Shown here: piece after piece, positions 1-9,224 of the stretch
Layout of the letters: each line of letters starts with the position of its first letter
Position numbering within the stretch: position 1 is the stretch's first letter
DNA from: Thalassospira marina
GTDB taxonomy: Bacteria; Pseudomonadota; Alphaproteobacteria; Rhodospirillales; Thalassospiraceae
NCBI RefSeq assembly: GCF_002844375.1
Contig: NZ_CP024199.1
Coordinates: forward strand, 2,591,001-2,655,000
Direction: 5' to 3'
DNA length: 64,000 nt
Notes under the pieces: model-generated
The model's database searches: none
The model's input: only the letters and a program-made list of their open reading frames with translations
Told to the model about the DNA's origin: nothing
Position numbers and translations under genes: made by a program

Positions 1-1
1 C

Positions 2-844
2 ATCCGGGACATCAACGAAACAGCCGAAAACTTCGCAAAGGGACTGCCCGTTCTTGAGATCACTGATAATGGGGCCCCTGTAACGCCAGGTGTTGCTTCG
101 GCCAGTACGGCCGCCATGGTGATCGACAGCATCACGACTGCCGTTGCCCTTACCCGGCAAGGCGTGGCATCAGCCGTTGTGACGAATCCCATCCAAAAAA
201 GCGCGCTTTATCAGGCTGGTTTCAGCCATCCTGGCCATACTGAATTTCTGGCCGAACTGGCCGGTCCCGGCACCCTGCCGGTCATGATGCTGGCAAACAG
301 CAAATTGCGCGTTGTCCCCATGACCATCCACATTGCCCTGTCGCAAGTACAATCGGTCCTGACCACTGACCTGATTATCGCACTAACCCGCATAACGGCG
401 AGTGACCTTACGCGTGATTTCGGACTGGCAAAGCCACGCATCGCCATTGCCGGGCTTAACCCCCATGCGGGCGAAGACGGCGCCATGGGGACTGAGGAAC
501 AAACCATCATCGCCCCCGCCATCAAGCAGTTGCAGGCAGAGGGTTACAATGTCGTTGGCCCCCTGCCGGCAGATACCATGTTTCACGAAGAAGCCCGCGC
601 CGAATATGATGTGGCGCTGTGCCCCTATCATGACCAGGCATTGATCCCGGTTAAAACACTGGATTTTCATGGCGGCGTCAATGTCACACTGGGCCTGCCC
701 TTTGTCCGCACATCGCCCGACCACGGAACGGCCCTGAATATTGCTGGCAAGGGGGTTGCCCGGGTCGACAGCCTGATGGCCGCCCTGAAAATGGCCGGTG
801 ACATGGCACACAATCGCCTTAGCATGGATATCAAACATGACTGA
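2..844 (+). CDS. pdxA: 4-hydroxythreonine-4-phosphate dehydrogenase, 5' end outside window
   Basis: PdxA oxidises 4-phosphohydroxy-L-threonine in the DXP-dependent pyridoxal phosphate pathway in the cytoplasm. The frame is open from the first bases of the window, so the N-terminus lies upstream; about 280 residues are visible. The family metal-binding histidines sit in HIALSQV, NPHAGEDG and PYHDQALIPVK, and the substrate-loop motif TNPIQKSALYQAGF is intact. The stop overlaps the start of rsmA by 8 bases, which implies translational coupling. surA-pdxA-rsmA is a common proteobacterial order, so surA may lie just upstream (inference). Confidence 0.96.
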   Translation: MRDINETAENFAKGLPVLEITDNGAPVTPGVASASTAAMVIDSITTAVALTRQGVASAVVTNPIQKSALYQAGFSHPGHTEFLAELAGPGTLPVMMLANSKLRVVPMTIHIALSQVQSVLTTDLIIALTRITASDLTRDFGLAKPRIAIAGLNPHAGEDGAMGTEEQTIIAPAIKQLQAEGYNVVGPLPADTMFHEEARAEYDVALCPYHDQALIPVKTLDFHGGVNVTLGLPFVRTSPDHGTALNIAGKGVARVDSLMAALKMAGDMAHNRLSMDIKHD

Positions 845-1709
845 TGTTTCATCCCAGTCAGAACAGGCAACCGGCAAGCTCGCCAATGACGGCCTACCGC
901 CCCTGCGTGAAGTCATCGCCGAACACGGCCTTTCGGCCCAAAAGAAATTCGGCCAGAATTTTCTGTTTGATTTGAACCTGACTGGTCGTATCGCGCGTAC
1001 CGCCGCCCCGCTTGACACCGCCACTGTAATTGAAATTGGTCCGGGCCCCGGCGGCCTGACCCGCGCCCTTTTGTTTAACGGCGCCAAAAATTTAACGGTG
1101 ATCGAGCGTGACCCGCGCTGCCAACCGGTATTAACGCAAATCAGCAATCATTATCCAAATTGCCTACATGTGATCGATGGCGACGCGCTGGAAGTCGACG
1201 TCACCACGCTGGGCCCGGCACCACGTAAAATCGTTGCAAACCTGCCCTACAATGTGGGCACGCTGCTGTTGTTGGGCTGGTTGGAAAAAATAGACGAATT
1301 TGCCAGCCTGACCCTGATGTTCCAGAAAGAAGTTGCCGAAAGAGTGGTGGCAAAACCGAAGACCAAGGCCTATGGCCGCTTATCGGTTCTGTGCCAGTAT
1401 CTGTGCGATTGCGACATTCTGTTTGATGTGCATCGCAGTGCCTTTACCCCGCCGCCCAAGGTCACATCGGCTGTCGTCCAACTGGTCCCCAAAGTGGATC
1501 GCGGCGAAAATATCAGCCTTGATAGCCTGGCAAAAGTAACCCAGGCAGCATTTGGACAACGGCGGAAAATGCTGCGTGCCAGCCTGAAAAGCCTCAACAT
1601 CGACGTTCTGGCATTATTGGAACAGGCGGGCATTGCCGAAACGGCCCGCGCGGAAGAGTTATCCGTCACCGATTTTGTCCGCCTGACCCGGATTTATGAC
1701 AGCCTTTAA
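837..1709 (+). CDS. rsmA: 16S rRNA (adenine1518-N6/adenine1519-N6)-dimethyltransferase
   Basis: RsmA (KsgA) dimethylates two adjacent adenines in the 3' hairpin of 16S rRNA late in 30S assembly, using S-adenosylmethionine. The SAM-binding motif EIGPGPGGLTRALL and the catalytic NLPYN motif are visible, with the N-terminal KKFGQNFL signature. The ATG at 837 gives 290 residues, close to the family length. An upstream in-frame ATG at 798 would add 13 residues inside pdxA and is less likely. The gene overlaps pdxA by 8 bases and is followed by a perfect-stem terminator. Confidence 0.96.
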   Translation: MTDVSSQSEQATGKLANDGLPPLREVIAEHGLSAQKKFGQNFLFDLNLTGRIARTAAPLDTATVIEIGPGPGGLTRALLFNGAKNLTVIERDPRCQPVLTQISNHYPNCLHVIDGDALEVDVTTLGPAPRKIVANLPYNVGTLLLLGWLEKIDEFASLTLMFQKEVAERVVAKPKTKAYGRLSVLCQYLCDCDILFDVHRSAFTPPPKVTSAVVQLVPKVDRGENISLDSLAKVTQAAFGQRRKMLRASLKSLNIDVLALLEQAGIAETARAEELSVTDFVRLTRIYDSL

Positions 1710-1712
1710 AAG

Positions 1713-1746
1713 AAATCCCCCTATGACACTGACATCAGGGGGATTT
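1713..1746. terminator. bidirectional terminator between rsmA and gmk
   Basis: Perfect 10-base arms AAATCCCCCT and AGGGGGATTT enclose a 14-base loop. A- and T-rich flanks lie on both sides. It separates convergent rsmA (plus) and gmk (minus) and could serve both. Confidence 0.8.
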
Positions 1747-1777
1747 ATTGATCACCAGCATGGCCCGAAATTATGGG

Positions 1778-2410
1778 TCAGTCGGTCAGAAGCTTTTTAA
1801 CAAAGGCATTCAATTCCATCTGCCGTTCGCGCTTTACCCGCTCCGCACCGATAATATGCTCGACAGAGGCAAGGCACTGTTCCAGGTCATCATTGACCAG
1901 CACATAGTCAAACTCTTCCCAGTGGCTGATTTCGGCCCCTGCCTTTGCCATGCGTTTCATGATCACATCGTCGGCATCCTGCCCGCGGTCGCGCAGGCGG
2001 CGTTCCAGTTCGGCTGACGATGGCGGCAGAATAAACACCGACACAACATCATCACCGCCTTTTTCGCGCAACTGACGTGCGCCCTGCCAGTCAATGTCAA
2101 ATAGCACATCCCGCCCGGCAGAAAGCGCTTCTTCAACCGGCTGGCGCGGCGTTCCGTAATAATTGCCAAAGACTTCGGCCCATTCCAGCAGCTCGTCATC
2201 GGCAATCATATGCTTGAAGCCATCAACAGACTTGAAGAAGTAATGCACACCTTCTTCCTCGCCCGGGCGCGCGGCACGGGTGGTTGCCGAAACAGACAGC
2301 GAAATATGGTCGTCTTTTTCAAGCAACTGGCGGGTAATTGTGGTTTTTCCTGCCCCGGATGGCGCACAGAAAACCAGCATGACACCCCGACGCTTATGCG
2401 AATCAATCAT
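1778..2410 (-). CDS. gmk: guanylate kinase
   Basis: Guanylate kinase phosphorylates GMP to GDP with ATP and is essential for GTP supply and salvage. The 210-residue length matches the family. The P-loop reads APSGAGKTT near residue 15, and the GMP-binding region follows with the SVSATTRAARPGE motif and the VHYFF segment. It lies 22 bases downstream of the yicC gene on the same strand, a pairing common in proteobacteria, so the two are probably cotranscribed. Confidence 0.97.
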   Translation of the reverse strand: MIDSHKRRGVMLVFCAPSGAGKTTITRQLLEKDDHISLSVSATTRAARPGEEEGVHYFFKSVDGFKHMIADDELLEWAEVFGNYYGTPRQPVEEALSAGRDVLFDIDWQGARQLREKGGDDVVSVFILPPSSAELERRLRDRGQDADDVIMKRMAKAGAEISHWEEFDYVLVNDDLEQCLASVEHIIGAERVKRERQMELNAFVKKLLTD

Positions 2411-2432
2411 TGGTCAAACCTTTCGCCAACCG

Positions 2433-3314
2433 TTATTCGACGTTTTGTACCTGTTCGCGCAACTGGTCGATAATCACCTTCAAGTCCATACCGCAACCTG
2501 TCAGCTCGATATCATTTGCTTTGGAACACAGGGTGTTCGCTTCGCGGTTAAATTCCTGGCACAGGAAGTCAAGCTTGCGGCCAATCGCCCCACCCTTGCC
2601 AATCATGGTGCGCGCCGCTGCGATATGGGCTTTCAGACGGTCAATTTCTTCACGCACATCAACCTTGGTTGCCAACAGGGCAGCTTCCTGATGCAAACGA
2701 TCAGCATCAAACTGCCCCGCCTCCATCACTTCGCCAATCTGGCGCTGTAACCGCGCACGGATCGCCTCTGCCCGCGCACCGGCACAGCTTTCGGCTTTCA
2801 CCACTGTCTGTTCAATACGCTCAATATGGCCCTGCAGCAATTCCTGCAGTTTTACACCTTCGGCATCGCGGTTTTCCGCCAGTTGGGCAATCGCAGTGTC
2901 CAGTGTTGCCATCATCGCGCCCTCGCGGGCTTCGCGGCTGGCATCATCTTCGGTCTGCTCAACGGCTTCCAGCACGCCGCGTACATTCAAAAGGTCGGCA
3001 ATCGTACCAGCTGCCAGTTTGCTGGAATTATCAAATTCTTCGGCAAGGCGGACCAGATCAGCCAAAAGATCGCGATTGATGCGGTAGCTGGTATTTTCCC
3101 CCGGCCGTGTCACATTCAGGGTGACACCGATATTGCCACGTTTGAAAGCCTTTGAAACCGCATCACGTACAGGGGCTTCCAGGCGTTCAGCACCATTCAG
3201 GCGGGCACGCACATCGAGTCCCTTGCCATTCACACTGCGAAGTTCCCAGACCCAGGCAAATCCCTCGCCTGCACCTTCGGCGCGGCCAAACCCGGTCATG
3301 CTTGAAACGGTCAT
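2433..3314 (-). CDS. yicC: YicC-family endoribonuclease
   Basis: This is a YicC/YloC-family protein; E. coli YicC is an endoribonuclease linked to small-RNA turnover. The N-terminal signature SSMTGFGRA and the C-terminal DUF1732 region (EFNREANTLCSKANDIEL, then a stretch ending in KVIIDQLREQVQNVE) are both present. An ATG at 3326 would add four residues, but its GG-rich ribosome site abuts the codon directly, whereas AGGA lies 11 bases before the ATG at 3314, which is preferred. It forms a pair with gmk. The specific RNA targets cannot be inferred here. Confidence 0.9.
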   Translation of the reverse strand: MTVSSMTGFGRAEGAGEGFAWVWELRSVNGKGLDVRARLNGAERLEAPVRDAVSKAFKRGNIGVTLNVTRPGENTSYRINRDLLADLVRLAEEFDNSSKLAAGTIADLLNVRGVLEAVEQTEDDASREAREGAMMATLDTAIAQLAENRDAEGVKLQELLQGHIERIEQTVVKAESCAGARAEAIRARLQRQIGEVMEAGQFDADRLHQEAALLATKVDVREEIDRLKAHIAAARTMIGKGGAIGRKLDFLCQEFNREANTLCSKANDIELTGCGMDLKVIIDQLREQVQNVE

Positions 3315-3326
3315 GCTGCTGTCCAT

Positions 3327-3585
3327 CCTGTTAAATTGTGTGGGGTTTTATAACGTCGCAACGTGATCCCGCCAAGGATAAGTCACTTTCAAAACCCACG
3401 GATTATGCATGTGGCATTCATATTGATGCCCCAATCATCCCCCATCTTCGCGCCAGTTACAGGGTGCAGATTCATAAATTCGGTTGATATCGCAGGTTGC
3501 CCGCGCGACATGTCGGCCAAATTTATAAGTCTGCACCCTTAAAACGCAAAAAATGCGCCATTAACAAAGCGGAATACGTCCTCGC
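3327..3585. other. divergent intergenic region
   Basis: About 260 bases separate yicC (minus) and an SDR gene (plus). It must hold promoters for both directions. I see no convincing operator or RNA gene in it. Confidence 0.5.
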
Positions 3586-4365
3586 ATGTCTTTGCAATAT
3601 AACGCAATTCTGATCACAGGTGCCAGTTCCGGTATCGGGGCGGCACTGGCGCGGCATTATGCGCGCCCTGGTGTCACCCTGTTTATCAGTGGTCGTAACC
3701 AGCCCCGCCTCAAACAGGTTGAAAATGACTGCCGCGAAGCAGGCGCCAATGTCTTTGCCGATATCCTTGATGTCACTGATGCCGGTGTCATGCATGAATA
3801 TGTCAGCAAATGCCACGGTATCATGCCGCTTAGCCTTGTAATTGCCAATGCCGGAATTTCAGCTGGCAGTGGTGGTAGCGGCGAAACGTCCGGCCAGGTC
3901 CGTCAGATCATGGCAACCAATGTCGACGGTGTTTTAAACACCATCGATCCGGCCATCGAAGTCATGAAGCATGACGGGCGCGGGCAAATTGCCATCATGT
4001 CCTCTCAGGCATCCTGGCGGGGCCTGTCGACCGCGCCAGCCTATTGTGCCAGCAAAGCCGCCATCCGCATTTATGGCGAGGCCCTGCGCGGCAACCTTGC
4101 ACGTGATGGCATCCGGGTGAATGTTATTTGCCCAGGCTTTGTAAAAAGCCGCATCACCGATGCCAATAGCTTTCGCATGCCGTTTCTTATGGAGGCTGCC
4201 AAGGCAGCCAAAATCATTGATCGCGGGCTAACCAAAAACCGCGCCATCATCGCCTTCCCCTGGCAAATGAATATGGCAACCAGCCTGCTTAAACACCTGC
4301 CATCGGTCATTTTTGAACGCCTGACAGCGCGCCTGCCCAAAAAGTCTGCACAGCAGAATGGATAA
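3586..4365 (+). CDS. short-chain dehydrogenase/reductase
   Basis: A classical SDR-family NAD(P)-dependent oxidoreductase of 259 residues. The Rossmann glycine motif TGASSGIGAALA lies at residues 11-22. The NAG motif (ANAGISAG), the catalytic serine region (IMSSQASW) and YCASKAA with catalytic Tyr and Lys are all present, so the enzyme should be active. The substrate cannot be told from sequence. The gene stands alone between minus-strand neighbours and ends at a strong bidirectional terminator. Confidence 0.88.
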   Translation: MSLQYNAILITGASSGIGAALARHYARPGVTLFISGRNQPRLKQVENDCREAGANVFADILDVTDAGVMHEYVSKCHGIMPLSLVIANAGISAGSGGSGETSGQVRQIMATNVDGVLNTIDPAIEVMKHDGRGQIAIMSSQASWRGLSTAPAYCASKAAIRIYGEALRGNLARDGIRVNVICPGFVKSRITDANSFRMPFLMEAAKAAKIIDRGLTKNRAIIAFPWQMNMATSLLKHLPSVIFERLTARLPKKSAQQNG

Positions 4366-4413
4366 GCAACTTCACTGTACCGGCTGAAATCAGCCACCTA
4401 GCTAGGATAACAC

Positions 4414-4456
4414 AAAAAAAGGGGCGTCTTTCCTGATGCGAAAGACGCGCCTTTTT
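4414..4456. terminator. bidirectional terminator
   Basis: A hairpin with arms GGCGTCTTTC and GAAAGACGCGCC is flanked by seven A on the left and five T on the right. It sits between the convergent SDR gene and mltG and fits termination in both directions. Confidence 0.85.
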
Positions 4457-4483
4457 CATCATAATACCCGCAAGGACACTGGA

Positions 4484-5467
4484 TCAGTTATTGTCATCCT
4501 GGGCCCGCAATTTACGCCAGCGCGCCACATTACGATTATGTTCATCAAGTGTCCGGGCAAAAGCATGGCCCCCCGTACCATCGGCAACGAAATAAACTTC
4601 GTCGGTTGCGGCAGGATGCAGTACCGCATAAATCGCCTCGCGGCCCGGATTGGTAATGGGTGCTGGCGGCAAGCCCGTGACAACATAGGTATTGTAAGGG
4701 CTTTCAAACTTCAGATCAGCCCGGCTTAACGGCCGGTCAAGCGGCATGTCCGGGCTAACCGCATAAGCCACGGTCGGGTCGGACTGCAGGCGCATATTCT
4801 GACGCAGGCGATTGACAAACACACCAGCAACACGGGCGCGTTCGGCGGCAACGCCTGTTTCGCGCTCGACAATCGATGCCAGGGTCAGGGCCTGTTCGCG
4901 CGTCTCAAACGGTAAATCAGCCGCCCGCTTGGGCCACAGTTTTTCAAGCAGTTCGCCCTGCGCAGTGCGCATCCGGTCGATAATGCCCTGTTTTGAATCG
5001 CCATAGGAAAACTGGTAGGTTTCGGGCAACAAAGTGCCATCATCTGGCACGCTATCAATCGAGCCAACCAGCCCGTCCACACGGTCCAGGCGGTTTACGA
5101 TCTCGACGCTGCGCAATCCTTCCGGGATCGTCACAAACCGTTTAACGGTTTCACCCGATGCCAGAATTTCAGCAGCCTGCCGCGGGCTGACCCGGGCGGG
5201 AAAATGATATTCCCCGGCCTGCAAGGAATGATCCAGGTTGGCTGCACGTACACCGGCCAGAAAGATCAGCGGGTCGGACACGATTTTATGGCGGGTAAGG
5301 ATGGCGCCAATCTGGCGCACGCCAGTCCCCTGCGGGATGACAATGTCAATGCCCTGTGCAAGGCGGCTTGGCGAAGTGTAGGCGATATATACGTACACCG
5401 CCGCGCCCCCGATAGCGAACGCAGCGGTGATACATAACATACCAAGTAAGAGCAGAAAACGCCGCAA
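4484..5467 (-). CDS. mltG: endolytic murein transglycosylase
   Basis: MltG (YceG family) cleaves nascent peptidoglycan glycan strands and is thought to set their length. It is a 327-residue protein with one N-terminal membrane helix (about residues 5-30) followed by a periplasmic LysM-like and YceG catalytic region. The family motif LASIVERET contains the catalytic glutamate. It begins 20 bases after fabF, the last gene of the fatty-acid cluster, as in many alphaproteobacteria where fabF-mltG are adjacent. Cotranscription would link lipid and wall synthesis. Confidence 0.94.
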   Translation of the reverse strand: MRRFLLLLGMLCITAAFAIGGAAVYVYIAYTSPSRLAQGIDIVIPQGTGVRQIGAILTRHKIVSDPLIFLAGVRAANLDHSLQAGEYHFPARVSPRQAAEILASGETVKRFVTIPEGLRSVEIVNRLDRVDGLVGSIDSVPDDGTLLPETYQFSYGDSKQGIIDRMRTAQGELLEKLWPKRAADLPFETREQALTLASIVERETGVAAERARVAGVFVNRLRQNMRLQSDPTVAYAVSPDMPLDRPLSRADLKFESPYNTYVVTGLPPAPITNPGREAIYAVLHPAATDEVYFVADGTGGHAFARTLDEHNRNVARWRKLRAQDDNN

Positions 5468-5487
5468 TGCGTTCCCCTACTGACTTG

Positions 5488-6747
5488 TTAGACCGATTTG
5501 AACACCAGCGATGCGTTGGTGCCCCCGAAGCCGAACGAGTTCGACAAAGCGTAATTGACCTTGCGCTGTTTGGCTTCCAGCGGAACCAGATCAACACCAA
5601 GGCAAGCCTCGGACGGGTTGTTCAGGTTCAGGGTCGGCGGTACAGCACCTTCATGGATCGCAAGGATCGAGAAGACAGCTTCAATCGCGCCAGCCGCACC
5701 CAGCAGATGCCCGGTTGCCGATTTGGTCGAAGACATGGAAACCGAATTGATCGCATCACCAAACAGGCGTTTCACTGCACCCAGCTCAATCTCGTCACCC
5801 AGCGGGGTGGACGTACCGTGCGCGTTGACATAGTCAACCTGCTCGGGATTGATGCCTGCATTACGCAGGGCATTACGCATGGAGCGGAAACCACCATTGC
5901 CATCCGATGCCGGGGCAGTGATGTGATACGCATCGCCAGACATGCCATAACCGGCAATCTCGGCATAAATTTTTGCGCCACGGGCTTTGGCATGCTCGTA
6001 TTCTTCAAGCACGACACAGCCGGCACCTTCACCCATGACAAAACCGTCACGGCCTTCGTCCCACGGACGGGAAGCTTCGGTCGGGGTGTCGTTATAGCCG
6101 GTCGAAAGCGCACGGGCAGCAGCAAAGCCAGCCATACCCAGGCGGCAAACAGCGGCTTCGGCACCACCTGCAACCATCACGTCGGCATCGCCAAGCATGA
6201 TCAGGCGCGAAGCATCGCCAATGGCGTGTGCGCCGGTAGAACATGCGGTAACGACGGCATGGTTCGGGCCTTTCAGGCCATGCTTGATCGAAACCTGGCC
6301 TGAAACCAGGTTAATCAGGCAGGACGGAATAAAGAACGGACTGATACGGCGAATTTTGCCTTCGGCAAGCAATTCGGCAGATTCAGCAATACGCGGCAAA
6401 CCGCCAATGCCTGAACCGATCATGACACCAGTGGCTTCGCGGTCTTCTTCTTCTTCCGGCGCCCAGCCGGAATCAGCAAGCGCCTGGTCAGCAGCAGCAA
6501 TGCCATAGACGATAAAATCGTCCATCTTTTTCATGTCCTTGACGGAAACATGATCTTCGGCATTGAACTCGTCAGCACCCGTTCCACGCGGAACCATACC
6601 CGCAATCTTGGCGGGGATATCAGACACATCAAAATTATCGATAGCTTTGATGCCCGATTTTCCGTTCAGCAGCCCCTGCCAGGTAGCACGGGCACCGTTT
6701 GCGACAGGCGTGACTGCGCCAATACCGGTTACAACTACGCGTCTCAT
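5488..6747 (-). CDS. fabF: beta-ketoacyl-ACP synthase II
   Basis: FabF condenses malonyl-ACP with acyl-ACP in type II fatty-acid elongation. The 419-residue chain carries the Cys-His-His triad: active cysteine in VTACSTGAHA, histidines in NAHGTSTPLGD and SATGHLLGAAG. The C-terminal NSFGFGGTNASLVF segment is typical. It follows acpP after an 86-base gap that contains a strong hairpin, so its expression may be partly uncoupled from acpP. Confidence 0.97.
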   Translation of the reverse strand: MRRVVVTGIGAVTPVANGARATWQGLLNGKSGIKAIDNFDVSDIPAKIAGMVPRGTGADEFNAEDHVSVKDMKKMDDFIVYGIAAADQALADSGWAPEEEEDREATGVMIGSGIGGLPRIAESAELLAEGKIRRISPFFIPSCLINLVSGQVSIKHGLKGPNHAVVTACSTGAHAIGDASRLIMLGDADVMVAGGAEAAVCRLGMAGFAAARALSTGYNDTPTEASRPWDEGRDGFVMGEGAGCVVLEEYEHAKARGAKIYAEIAGYGMSGDAYHITAPASDGNGGFRSMRNALRNAGINPEQVDYVNAHGTSTPLGDEIELGAVKRLFGDAINSVSMSSTKSATGHLLGAAGAIEAVFSILAIHEGAVPPTLNLNNPSEACLGVDLVPLEAKQRKVNYALSNSFGFGGTNASLVFKSV

Positions 6748-6786
6748 CCCGCTTTACGCCTTTATTTTATGAAAATTGCAAAGACG

Positions 6787-6817
6787 AAAAGGGCGCCCGA
6801 GGATGCCTCTGGCGCCC
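6787..6817 (-). terminator. hairpin with T-run between acpP and fabF
   Basis: GGGCGCC and GGCGCCC arms at 6791-6797 and 6811-6817 continue inward with GAGG/CCTC around a three-base loop. On the minus strand the stem is followed by four T. It lies directly after acpP and looks like a partial terminator that lets acpP exceed fabF in transcript amount (inference). Confidence 0.7.
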
Positions 6818-6833
6818 GCGTCAAACAGCAAAA

Positions 6834-7070
6834 TTAGCCGTTTGCCTTTTCGATGAAGTCAATCGCGTCTTTGACGGTCAGAATTTTTTCAGCGGCATCG
6901 TCGGGAATTTCAACGCCGAATTCTTCTTCAAACGCCATGACCAGCTCGACGGTATCCAGGCTGTCGGCGCCCAGATCGTCGATGAAGCTGGCGTTTTCCG
7001 TGACCTTGTCTTCTTCAACACCGAGGTGCTCGACAACGATCTTCTTCACGCGATCTGCGACATCACTCAT
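6834..7070 (-). CDS. acpP: acyl carrier protein
   Basis: A 78-residue acidic carrier protein that bears the growing acyl chain on a 4'-phosphopantetheine arm. The attachment serine is in GADSLDTVEL around residue 37. It lies between fabG and fabF, the usual arrangement. It is separated from fabG by 165 bases, which suggests its own promoter or processing, in line with the high cellular demand for ACP. Confidence 0.98.
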   Translation of the reverse strand: MSDVADRVKKIVVEHLGVEEDKVTENASFIDDLGADSLDTVELVMAFEEEFGVEIPDDAAEKILTVKDAIDFIEKANG

Positions 7071-7154
7071 AGCTTAAATCCTTCAATAGGTTCTCTGTCA
7101 GTAGTTTAACTTATCCTTAAGTTCGCCCTCTCTGGTGCGAACCGGGACCGTGGA

Positions 7155-7178
7155 AACCGGCAACCGTAATTGCCGGTT
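7155..7178. other. inverted repeat between fabG and acpP
   Basis: Arms AACCGGCAA and TTGCCGGTT with a six-base spacer lie in the fabG-acpP gap. No T-run follows on the minus strand, so it may be an RNA-processing or stabilising hairpin rather than a terminator. Confidence 0.4.
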
Positions 7179-7235
7179 CCGGTAATTTGGTATAGCGGCC
7201 TCTTTTAAACAGAAAAGCAGGCAACCCGCAACGGG

Positions 7236-7976
7236 TTAAATCATCGCCATTCCGCCATTTACATGCAAGGTCTGACCGGTGACATATCCGGCTTCGTTAC
7301 TTGCAAGGTACAAAACCGCTGCGGCAATTTCAGCACTATCGCCCATGCGACCGGCAGGAATGCCGCCCAGCAGCTTTTCTTTCTGGGCATCGCCCAGTTC
7401 TTCGGTCATTGCCGTGGTAATGAAACCCGGTGCAACACAGTTAACCGTAATGCCGCGTGCGGCAACTTCCTGTGCCAGCGATTTTGACCAGCCAATCATG
7501 CCGGCTTTGGCCGCGGCATAGTTGGTCTGGCCCGGATTCCCGGTCACGCCGACAATCGAGGTAATGTTGATGATGCGGCCAAAACGGCGCTTCATCATGC
7601 CACGCAGGGAATTGCGCGCCAGCTTGAAGGCCGCGGTCAGGTTCACATCGAGAACCGCCTGCCAGTCTTCATCCTTCAAGCGCATTGCCAACTGGTCACG
7701 GGTGATACCGGCATTGTTCACCAGAATATCAAGTTGACCACCAAGGGCTTCTTCTGCCTGCTTGATCAGCCCGTCAACCGAGGCACTGTCCGAAAGATTG
7801 CCCGGCACCACAACGGCGTTTTCGCCGATTTCGGCAGCAACGGCTTCAAGGCGTTCCGCACGGGTACCCGAAAGGGCAACCTTGGCACCAGCACTTGCAA
7901 GCGCCTTGGCGATTTCGCCGCCAATGCCACCCGTTGCGCCCGTTACCAGTGCCGTTTTACCTGTCAGATCAAACAT
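7236..7976 (-). CDS. fabG: 3-oxoacyl-ACP reductase
   Basis: FabG reduces 3-oxoacyl-ACP with NADPH in fatty-acid elongation. It is an SDR with the TGATGGIGGEIA cofactor motif, the NNAG motif, catalytic serine in ITSIVG and YAAAKAG. The ATG at 7976, with AGGA nine bases upstream, gives 246 residues, matching the E. coli length. A GTG at 7994 would add six residues without a better ribosome site. It lies between fabD and acpP. Confidence 0.97.
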   Translation of the reverse strand: MFDLTGKTALVTGATGGIGGEIAKALASAGAKVALSGTRAERLEAVAAEIGENAVVVPGNLSDSASVDGLIKQAEEALGGQLDILVNNAGITRDQLAMRLKDEDWQAVLDVNLTAAFKLARNSLRGMMKRRFGRIINITSIVGVTGNPGQTNYAAAKAGMIGWSKSLAQEVAARGITVNCVAPGFITTAMTEELGDAQKEKLLGGIPAGRMGDSAEIAAAVLYLASNEAGYVTGQTLHVNGGMAMI

Positions 7977-8013
7977 ATGTTTCGTTCCTGTCACTTTTTA
8001 AACCGGTGCCGCC

Positions 8014-8955
8014 TTAAAGCGCGCCCAGAAATGCTTCTATATCTGCCGGACCATTGATTGCGGTACCGTTAAGATCGCGATCAATTCGACGCACCATGCC
8101 GCTCAGAACCTTGCCAGCACCGATTTCGACCAGTTCGGATATACCCTGTTCTTTCATATAAAGAACTGATTCGCGCCAGCGCACTGTGCCGCAAACCTGT
8201 TTAACAAGCAAATCACGTATCGCATCGGCATCCTGCACCTTCGCGGCAGTCACGTTGGCAACCAGCGGCACTTTCGGTGCATTCATGGTAACGTCGCCAA
8301 GGGCTTCGGCCATACGGTCCGCTGCAGGCTGCATCAGGGCGCAATGGAACGGTGCTGAAACCGGCAGCAGAACGGCGCGCTTGGCACCCTTTTCCTTGGC
8401 CAGTTCAATCGCACGTTCAACAGCGGCCTTATGGCCCGAAACCACGACCTGCCCATTGGCATTGTCGTTGGCGGCAGTGCAAACATCACCCTGTGCGGCC
8501 AGCTCGGCAACAGCGGCGGCATCGGAAAAATCCAGGCCCAACAGGGCGGCCATTGCGCCAACACCAACCGGCACGGCAGCCTGCATTGCCTGACCACGGA
8601 TTTTAAGCAAACGCGCAGTATCGGAAATACTGAAGGTGCCCGCAGCAGCAAGGGCGGAATATTCGCCCAGCGAATGGCCAGCAACAAGCGCGCATTTATC
8701 CGTCAGGGTAAAGCCGCCTTCTTTTTCAAGAACACGGGTAACAGCAAGGCTGACAGCCATCAGCGCGGGCTGGGCATTTTCCGTCAGGGTCAGATCCCCT
8801 TCCGGGCCTTCAAACATCAGCGTACTGAGTTTCTGGGAAAGTGCGTCATCAACTTCCTGAAACACTTCACGAGCCAAAGGAAAGGCATCGGCCAGTTCCT
8901 TGCCCATACCAACTGCCTGCGACCCCTGACCGGGGAATACAAATGCGCGTGTCAT
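8014..8955 (-). CDS. fabD: malonyl-CoA:ACP transacylase
   Basis: FabD transfers malonyl groups from CoA to ACP, feeding the fab cycle. The chain has 313 residues. The nucleophilic serine is in AGHSLGEYSAL, the catalytic histidine in APFHCALM, and the N-terminal FPGQGSQ motif is intact. It is the first gene of the minus-strand fabD-fabG-acpP-fabF-mltG cluster, so the main promoter should lie just upstream, in the gap before 9000. Confidence 0.97.
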   Translation of the reverse strand: MTRAFVFPGQGSQAVGMGKELADAFPLAREVFQEVDDALSQKLSTLMFEGPEGDLTLTENAQPALMAVSLAVTRVLEKEGGFTLTDKCALVAGHSLGEYSALAAAGTFSISDTARLLKIRGQAMQAAVPVGVGAMAALLGLDFSDAAAVAELAAQGDVCTAANDNANGQVVVSGHKAAVERAIELAKEKGAKRAVLLPVSAPFHCALMQPAADRMAEALGDVTMNAPKVPLVANVTAAKVQDADAIRDLLVKQVCGTVRWRESVLYMKEQGISELVEIGAGKVLSGMVRRIDRDLNGTAINGPADIEAFLGAL

Positions 8956-9126
8956 TATTGATATAGCACCCTTGTCTGCGTTTATGTCGCCCGGCGCGCC
9001 CGGCCCGACAATTTAAAAGGCCCCCTTGATAACGCGCCCGCCCGTCCTGTCAAGACCGGACACCATTATGCCGCGCAGGAAAAACCAGATTGTTGTCAAA
9101 GGTGGCTTAGAAATTCACGATTGCAA

Positions 9127-9167
9127 GAAAAAAGGCAGCAAACATCACAATTTGTCTGCTGCCTTTT
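9127..9167 (-). terminator. terminator downstream of the CLC channel gene
   Basis: Arms GGCAGCA (9134-9140) and TGCTGCC (9157-9163) are followed by a T-run on the minus strand. It lies 58 bases after the channel gene and before fabD. Confidence 0.8.
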
Positions 9168-9224
9168 CATATATGAAACGGAAATCAGTTAAATACCAGA
9201 TCCCCGATCCGGGCCAGACAGCCC

